49,024 bases of DNA from Paenimyroides marinum. Its GTDB lineage: Bacteria > Bacteroidota > Bacteroidia > Flavobacteriales > Flavobacteriaceae. Under the pieces are notes generated by a model. That model saw nothing but the letters and a program-made list of their open reading frames with translations. It was not told the origin of the DNA and made no database searches. The stretch spans positions 1-49,024 of the forward strand of contig NZ_FNXE01000026.1 in the NCBI RefSeq assembly GCF_900108395.1. The letters run 5' to 3'. Both the position numbers and the translations under genes were made by a program. This document shows positions 44,491 through 49,024 of the stretch, piece after piece. How positions within the stretch are numbered: the first letter of the stretch is position 1; every line of letters starts with the position of its first letter.

Positions 44491-44529
44491 GGTTGCAAAA
44501 CATACACATAAAATGTTCTAAACTCTTTA

Positions 44530-44552
44530 AAACCCTTATGAAATAAGGGTTT
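44530..44552. repeat. perfect dyad between the two operator candidates
   Basis: AAACCCTTAT-GAA-ATAAGGGTTT, 10-bp stem without a T run. It lies close to midway between the two CCAAT-N8-ATTGG palindromes. Confidence 0.55.
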
Positions 44553-44587
44553 ATGCCGATTGAAAAAAAAATCAAAAAACCACCAAA

Positions 44588-44605
44588 CCAATGGGTAAGC
44601 ATTGG
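44588..44605. promoter_or_regulatory. candidate RteC operator, promoter-proximal palindrome
   Basis: CCAAT-N8-ATTGG, identical core and spacing to 44468-44485. The right half contains TTG about where a -33 element would be for the degenerate -7 box GAACTTTG (44629-44636). Confidence 0.55.
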
Positions 44606-44636
44606 CAGACAAACACTACCACCTTTGGGAACTTTG
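44602..44636 (+). promoter_or_regulatory. possible promoter of the xis2c-type operon
   Basis: TTG (44602-44604) and GAACTTTG (44629-44636), one mismatch to TAnnTTTG and a slightly long spacer (24 nt). Such a weak promoter would need an activator, consistent with control by RteC. Confidence 0.4.
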
Positions 44637-44662
44637 CATTGTAAACTTTAAAGAGAATTACA

Positions 44663-45016
44663 ATGAAAATAATCACAATCGAAGAAGAAGCGTGGAAACA
44701 GCTCAATAGCCGTATCAACGCCATTGCGGACCATCTAAAAAGGTTGGAGGACACAAGCTATGATGACCTGTGGCTCAACAACCACGAGGTATGCCAATAT
44801 CTGCACATTAGTGAAAAGACGTTGTGGCGTATGCGTACCAAAGGCGAGATAACCTACGCAAAAATGTACGGACAATACTTCTATACCATCGGAAGAATTA
44901 AGGATATGCTGAACGCCAATGCCATACAAAGTAGTGACGAGTTTGTACAAGAACTAATGGCAAAAGGCAAAGGGTATATCGAAAAAGGCAGGAAGTTAAA
45001 TGAAAATATAAAATAG
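44663..45016 (+). CDS. HTH excisionase-like protein (Xis2c type)
   Basis: 117 residues. An N-terminal helix (ITIEEEAWKQLNSRINAIAD) is followed by an HTH_17/MerR-like domain: LWLNNHEVCQYLHISEKTLW, RMRTKGEITYAKMYGQYFYT. In CTnDOT the first gene of the excision operon, xis2c, has this size and domain and acts as an architectural excision factor with the integrase. It starts 26 bp after the putative promoter and is followed 24 bp later by a paralogue. Confidence 0.88.
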   Translation: MKIITIEEEAWKQLNSRINAIADHLKRLEDTSYDDLWLNNHEVCQYLHISEKTLWRMRTKGEITYAKMYGQYFYTIGRIKDMLNANAIQSSDEFVQELMAKGKGYIEKGRKLNENIK

Positions 45017-45040
45017 GTATCAACCAATAAGAATAAAGCT

Positions 45041-45334
45041 ATGAACATTGACAGAATGGAATTTTTAGCGTGGATGGAACGTTTGATTGCTCGCCTTGAT
45101 ATGCTTGGCGACAATATTTATGATTTGCAAAAGAAAAGGAACAGTATAGACGGAGAAGAATTATTGGACAATCAGGATTTATTGCAAATGCTGAAAATCA
45201 GCAATCGTTCTCTACAACGGTATCGCTCCATTGGGAAGCTACCCTATTATACGATAAGTGGAAAACTGTATTACAAGTTGTCCGATGTGCATCAGTTCAT
45301 CAGAGAGAGCTTTAATCCACCTCCAAGAAAATGA
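45041..45334 (+). CDS. HTH excisionase-like protein (Xis2d type)
   Basis: 97 residues, same layout as its neighbour: a short N-terminal helix (MERLIARLDMLGDNIYDL), then LLDNQDLLQMLKISNRSLQR, YRSIGKLPYYTISGKLYYKL, the HTH_17 fold with a beta wing. It corresponds to xis2d of CTnDOT, which is required for excision. The two paralogues presumably bend or bridge the attachment site together. Confidence 0.88.
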   Translation: MNIDRMEFLAWMERLIARLDMLGDNIYDLQKKRNSIDGEELLDNQDLLQMLKISNRSLQRYRSIGKLPYYTISGKLYYKLSDVHQFIRESFNPPPRK

Positions 45335-45431
45335 AGCCAATGAGTGCCAAACACTGCCTTTGAGTACCACATTGGACAAGGCAGTCAAAGCTTATTTTAC
45401 TTTCGGCGATGAACTTTAAATTTTTCAGATT

Positions 45432-46883
45432 ATGAGTGAAGAAACAACAAACAAACAGGAAATGCCCGAACAGTTATCGGACATATTGTTAGTGCTGGAT
45501 AAGGAGAAAATGAAAATCCAAGCCGTAAAGAGCATTGACGAGAACGGAAAAATGGAAACCGTTGACCCCACGAATAAAAACCAAAATCAGTTTATGCGTG
45601 TGGATAAACACGGCGATTTCTTTTCCAATTTCTTTTCTAACTTTTTCAGCCAACTGAAAAACCCGACCAACTTTTCATTTTTTAGGGTAGCTGAACCCGA
45701 AGCTGTCGAAAAGGCAAAGGAAATGCAGAAGCAGATTGATAAGCCTACACCGGAAGGCGAAAAAATGATGAAAGAACACGAAGTGAAAACCGATACAAAA
45801 GAGAATAATAAACAAGAAAATAAAAATGATATGGCAACAGCACAAACAACACCGGAAACAAGCGAATACCGCTACCAACCGGAACAGATTGATTGGGACA
45901 CAATGAAAAATCTCGGATTGAGCAAGGAATATCTTGAAAAAAGAAACCTACTTGACCCTTTGTTACGAGGTTATAAAACCAACGAACTTGTGCCGATAGG
46001 CGTTAATCTCGGAGGTTCAATCCTCCGCACAGATGCTCGTTTGTCTTTACAGCAAGGTGAAGACGGAAATGTTATCGTGGCAATGCACGGTATCAGAAAA
46101 GAACCTAACCTGCACTTTGATTTCTTTGGACACAAGTTTACAGCTGAGGATAAGAAAAACTTGCTCGAAACAGGTAATATGGGGCGAGTGGTAAATCTAA
46201 TCAATTCTAAAACAGGCGAACTTATGCCTTCCATTATTAGTATTGACAGGCTTACAAATGATGTAATCGCACTGCGGACGGACTACATTAAAATTCCCGA
46301 TGAGATTAAGGGTGTGAAGCTGAATGACGAGCAAAAACAAACCTTAATGGAGGGTAAACCGCTCAAATTGGACGGTATGATTTCCACAAAAGGTACAGAG
46401 TTCTCGGCAACGTTACAGTACAATGCCGAAAAACGCTATCCCGAATTTTTGTTTGACCGTAGCAATAACAACGGACAAAAGAAAAATAACCAACAAAGCA
46501 ATCAGCAAAGCCAACCGCAGGAAGCCCCAAGAACATTTCGTGGTAAGGAACTGACCGATGAACAGTATAAGGACTTCAAAGCCGGTCAAACCGTGTATAT
46601 GGCAGGTCTGGTTGATAAGAAAGGGCAAACGTACAACGGTTACATCACGTTCAACAAAGACACCGGAAGAACAGGTTTTGAGTTTCCCAATCAATATAAG
46701 GAAAGAATTCAACCGACCGAAGCCCACAAAACGCAGACTGCCGTCAATTCGCAGGGTAAAACCAACGAAGCGACCAAAAACATCAAAGAGCCTTTGAAGC
46801 CGGGGCAACAAAGACCGAAAAATGAAAAGCAACAGGAGCAACAAAATAAGCCTGCAAAATCAAAAAGTAGAAAAGTGAGTTAA
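45432..46883 (+). CDS. orf3-like protein with DUF4099/DUF3945 domains
   Basis: 483 residues. The order is an N-terminal segment with SDILLVLDKEKMKIQAVKSI, a Lys/Glu-rich low-complexity linker (about 90-140), DUF4099-like YQPEQIDWDTMKNLGLSKEY (about 148-220) and DUF3945-like LNDEQKQTLMEGKPLKLDGM with a second shorter copy (LTDEQYKDFKAGQTVYMAGL, about 375-395). The C-terminus is Lys/Gln-rich and basic. It corresponds to orf3 of the CTnDOT excision operon, whose function is unclear. It ends 2 bp before the topoisomerase gene. Confidence 0.85.
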   Translation: MSEETTNKQEMPEQLSDILLVLDKEKMKIQAVKSIDENGKMETVDPTNKNQNQFMRVDKHGDFFSNFFSNFFSQLKNPTNFSFFRVAEPEAVEKAKEMQKQIDKPTPEGEKMMKEHEVKTDTKENNKQENKNDMATAQTTPETSEYRYQPEQIDWDTMKNLGLSKEYLEKRNLLDPLLRGYKTNELVPIGVNLGGSILRTDARLSLQQGEDGNVIVAMHGIRKEPNLHFDFFGHKFTAEDKKNLLETGNMGRVVNLINSKTGELMPSIISIDRLTNDVIALRTDYIKIPDEIKGVKLNDEQKQTLMEGKPLKLDGMISTKGTEFSATLQYNAEKRYPEFLFDRSNNNGQKKNNQQSNQQSQPQEAPRTFRGKELTDEQYKDFKAGQTVYMAGLVDKKGQTYNGYITFNKDTGRTGFEFPNQYKERIQPTEAHKTQTAVNSQGKTNEATKNIKEPLKPGQQRPKNEKQQEQQNKPAKSKSRKVS

Positions 46884-46885
46884 TT

Positions 46886-48970
46886 ATGAAAACAATCATC
46901 GCAGAAAAACCAAGTGTAGCGAGGGAAATAGCAAGCCTGTTGGGAGCTTCCGATAAAAAGGACGGTTATCTGACAGGCAATGGCTATTTTGTTACGTGGG
47001 CATTCGGACACCTTATCGGTTTAGGAATGCCTGAAGACTACGGCATTTCTGGGTTTGACAAGGCATCACTGCCGATATTGCCAAACCCTTTTTTGTTGAC
47101 CGTCCGTAAGGTTAAGAAAGACAAAGGCTATCAAGCCGATACAGGAGCATTGAAGCAACTGAAAGTTATTGAGCAACTCTTTAACCGTAGTAATAGCATT
47201 ATTGTAGCTACCGATGCAGGTCGTGAGGGCGAATTGATATTTCGTTACATTTATAAATATCTGAAATGCACCAAACCCTTTGAACGCCTTTGGATTAGTT
47301 CATTGACCGAAAAAGCCATTAAACAGGGCTTTGAGAACCTTAAAGACGGGGCAGCATTTGACGGATTGTATCAATCTGCACAAGGCAGAAGCCGTGCCGA
47401 TTGGCTTGTGGGCATCAATGCTACACAAGCGTTGAGCATTTCCGCAGGTAATGGCGTTTATTCGTTAGGTAGAGTGCAAACGCCTACATTGGTGTTGATT
47501 TGCAAACGCTTTCTCGAAAACAAAAATTTCTCAATTAAAAAGTATTGGCAGATACAGCTATTGTACTACAAAGAAGATATTGAGTTTAAGAGCATTTCAA
47601 AAAGCAAATGGGAAGACCAAAAACTCGCCGATGATACGTTGAAATCCGTTCAACGTATCGGAACGGCAACGGTTACATCGGTAGCGACCAAAAGCGTAAC
47701 GGAGCAACCGCCCCTACTGTTCGACCTTACAGGACTGCAAAAGGAAGTGAACAAAAAGCTCAACCTTTCAGCCGAAGAAACCCTAAACATTGCCCAAAGC
47801 CTGTACGAAAAGAAGTTTATCACGTATCCACGTACCGGAAGTAAATACATTCCCGAAGATATGTGGGTGGAAATTCCTAACCTCGTGAGGGCTTTGCAAA
47901 ACAGGGAAACCTGTAAAAAAGCCTTGTCAAAAATGAAATGGGGTCGTTTCAATAAACGCATTGTAAACGACCTGCGTGTTACCGACCATCACGGATTATT
48001 AATTACGGACAAAATCCCGTCTGCACTGAACGCAAAGGAAAATGAGGTGTATGATATGATTGCCTTTCGCTTGCTCGAAGCCGTTTCGCAAGCCTGTATC
48101 AAAGAGATAACCGATGTTTCGTTGGAAGTGTCGCACTATGATTTTACGTTGAAAGGCTGTAAGATTACCGAAGCGGGCTGGCGTGGTATCAAAGGCAATT
48201 TTTCCGATGATGATAGCGAAACGATACAAGATTTGCCTGAGCTGAAAAAAGGCGATGAACTCAAAATCAAGGAAGCTACCGTTTTGGAAAAGAAAACCAA
48301 ACCGCCCGTGCTTTATACCGAAGCCGGGCTTTTGTCGGCTATGGAAACCGCAGGTAAGGAAATCGAAAACGAGGAAGAACGGAAAGCCCTGCAAAATATC
48401 GGTATCGGTACTCCGGCTACAAGAGCATCAATCATTGAAACCTTGTTTACCCGCAATTATATCAAAAGGGAAAAGAAATCCTTAATCCCGACCGAAAAGG
48501 GTTTGCAGGTGTATGAATTGGTCAAAGACCGAAAAATTGCAGATGTTTCTATGACCGCTGAATGGGAATTGGCTTTGCAGAAAATCGAAAACAACGAAGC
48601 TGATGCGGGTGCGTTTCAAAAGGAAATGGAAACTTATGCTTCAACGATTACCAATGAGTTGTTACAAACCTCCATTGCCCAAAGCAACCTGCCCAAACTT
48701 ACCTGCCCGAAATGCAAAAGCCAGCAACTCATTATCCGTGATAAACTTGCCAAATGCCCCGATGAAGTTTGTAATTGGGTACAGTTCCGCAATGTGTGCG
48801 GTGTTCAAATCGGTGTAGCCGATATAGAAAATCTTGTCAATAAAGGCAAAACTTCACTCATCAAAGGAATGAAAAGCAAGGCAGGTAAGAAATTCGATGC
48901 CTACATCGTGTTGGATGCCGACTGCAAAACCTCCTTTGAGTTTGAAAACAAAAAATCAAAAAGACAATGA
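46886..48970 (+). CDS. DNA topoisomerase III (Exc type, type IA)
   Basis: 694 residues. The Toprim domain has AEKPSVAREIA (6-16) and DAGREGELIFRYIY (acidic residues and Glu), the active-site Tyr is in FITYPRTGSKYIP (near residue 314), and a C-terminal four-Cys zinc motif (CPKCKSQQ...CPDEVC) is near 610-630. In CTnDOT, exc encodes this enzyme and affects excision frequency, though its catalytic activity was reported not to be essential. It overlaps the next ORF by 4 bp. Confidence 0.95.
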   Translation: MKTIIAEKPSVAREIASLLGASDKKDGYLTGNGYFVTWAFGHLIGLGMPEDYGISGFDKASLPILPNPFLLTVRKVKKDKGYQADTGALKQLKVIEQLFNRSNSIIVATDAGREGELIFRYIYKYLKCTKPFERLWISSLTEKAIKQGFENLKDGAAFDGLYQSAQGRSRADWLVGINATQALSISAGNGVYSLGRVQTPTLVLICKRFLENKNFSIKKYWQIQLLYYKEDIEFKSISKSKWEDQKLADDTLKSVQRIGTATVTSVATKSVTEQPPLLFDLTGLQKEVNKKLNLSAEETLNIAQSLYEKKFITYPRTGSKYIPEDMWVEIPNLVRALQNRETCKKALSKMKWGRFNKRIVNDLRVTDHHGLLITDKIPSALNAKENEVYDMIAFRLLEAVSQACIKEITDVSLEVSHYDFTLKGCKITEAGWRGIKGNFSDDDSETIQDLPELKKGDELKIKEATVLEKKTKPPVLYTEAGLLSAMETAGKEIENEEERKALQNIGIGTPATRASIIETLFTRNYIKREKKSLIPTEKGLQVYELVKDRKIADVSMTAEWELALQKIENNEADAGAFQKEMETYASTITNELLQTSIAQSNLPKLTCPKCKSQQLIIRDKLAKCPDEVCNWVQFRNVCGVQIGVADIENLVNKGKTSLIKGMKSKAGKKFDAYIVLDADCKTSFEFENKKSKRQ

Positions 48971-49024
48971 CCGATATTATCATATCCCAAAAAGAAATAG
49001 CTCCGCTTATCCACACCATTAGGG
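48967..49024 (+). CDS. start of a further ICE gene, cut by window edge
   Basis: An ATG at 48967 overlaps the topoisomerase stop (ATGA) and opens a frame MTDIIISQKEIAPLIHTIR to the edge. The 4-bp overlap is typical of translational coupling. Only 19 codons are visible, so no family can be assigned. Confidence 0.5.
   Translation, partial: MTDIIISQKEIAPLIHTIR

Larger units (their letters stand above)
43555..49024 (+). mobile_element. CTnDOT-type integrative conjugative element, regulatory/excision module, partial
   Basis: The gene order rteC, HTH, HTH, orf3-like, topoisomerase III is the excision/regulation block of Bacteroidota conjugative transposons. The element continues past the right edge; its left end is somewhere in 43161-43554. 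No integrase is present on this side. Confidence 0.88.

Overview
The window is chromosomal DNA of a member of the Bacteroidota, most likely family Flavobacteriaceae. The evidence is low G+C with AT-rich spacers, Bacteroidota-type -7 boxes (TAnnTTTG) upstream of many genes, almost no Shine-Dalgarno sequences, SPII lipoproteins, a SusC-type plug domain, a DUF4270 lipoprotein next to glmS, and an atpD-atpC pair detached from the other ATP synthase genes. I cannot name the genus.

Layout. 1-812: the 5' part of a G+C-rich IS1595-family transposase cut by the window edge. 856-5114 (minus): a small membrane protein, a His-rich lipoprotein and a large outer-membrane protein. 5306-10118 (plus): a response regulator and histidine kinase, then a porin-like protein and an MHS-type organic-acid symporter, which reads as a sense-and-import locus. 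10181-12073 (minus): a small barrel protein and lysC. 12276-15422 (plus): fbp, a dCMP deaminase and a CtpA-type protease. 15467-21722 (minus): a DUF4139 protein carrying an inserted SusC-like plug, radA, a small P-loop ATPase, and panC-panD-UPF0104. 21829-28217 (plus): a GT5-only glycogen synthase homologue, DUF4270, glmS and atpD-atpC. 28236-33064: an MscS channel, an OmpA lipoprotein, exonuclease III, a barrel protein and trpS. 33156-37444: an acyltransferase, a TPP-riboswitch-controlled pnuT plus acyl-CoA-dehydrogenase-like operon, a zinc-ribbon protein and recA. 37583-43160 (plus): tandem L,D-transpeptidase-like lipoproteins, a c-type cytochrome, a lipoprotein, a TrhO protein with an extra C-terminal domain, a zinc-ribbon protein and an ArsC/Spx-like protein.

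From about 43.2 kb to the right edge is the regulatory and excision end of a CTnDOT-type integrative conjugative element: rteC, two excisionase-like HTH genes (xis2c/xis2d type), an orf3-like DUF3945 protein, a topoisomerase III (exc type) and the start of a further gene. Two palindromes of identical geometry (CCAAT-N8-ATTGG), exactly 120 bp apart, lie between rteC and the first HTH gene and are good RteC operator candidates. No integrase lies between the last chromosomal gene and rteC.

The observations most worth checking are: the SusC-plug insertion in the DUF4139 protein; a duplicated 3' end of the UPF0104 gene flanking the P-loop ATPase gene, which looks like an insertion scar; the TPP riboswitch driving an acyl-CoA-dehydrogenase-like flavoprotein; 11-bp-phased CTTCA repeats before the porin; the U32-like C-terminal domain on TrhO; and the paired ICE palindromes. 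No tRNA, rRNA or CRISPR array was found.
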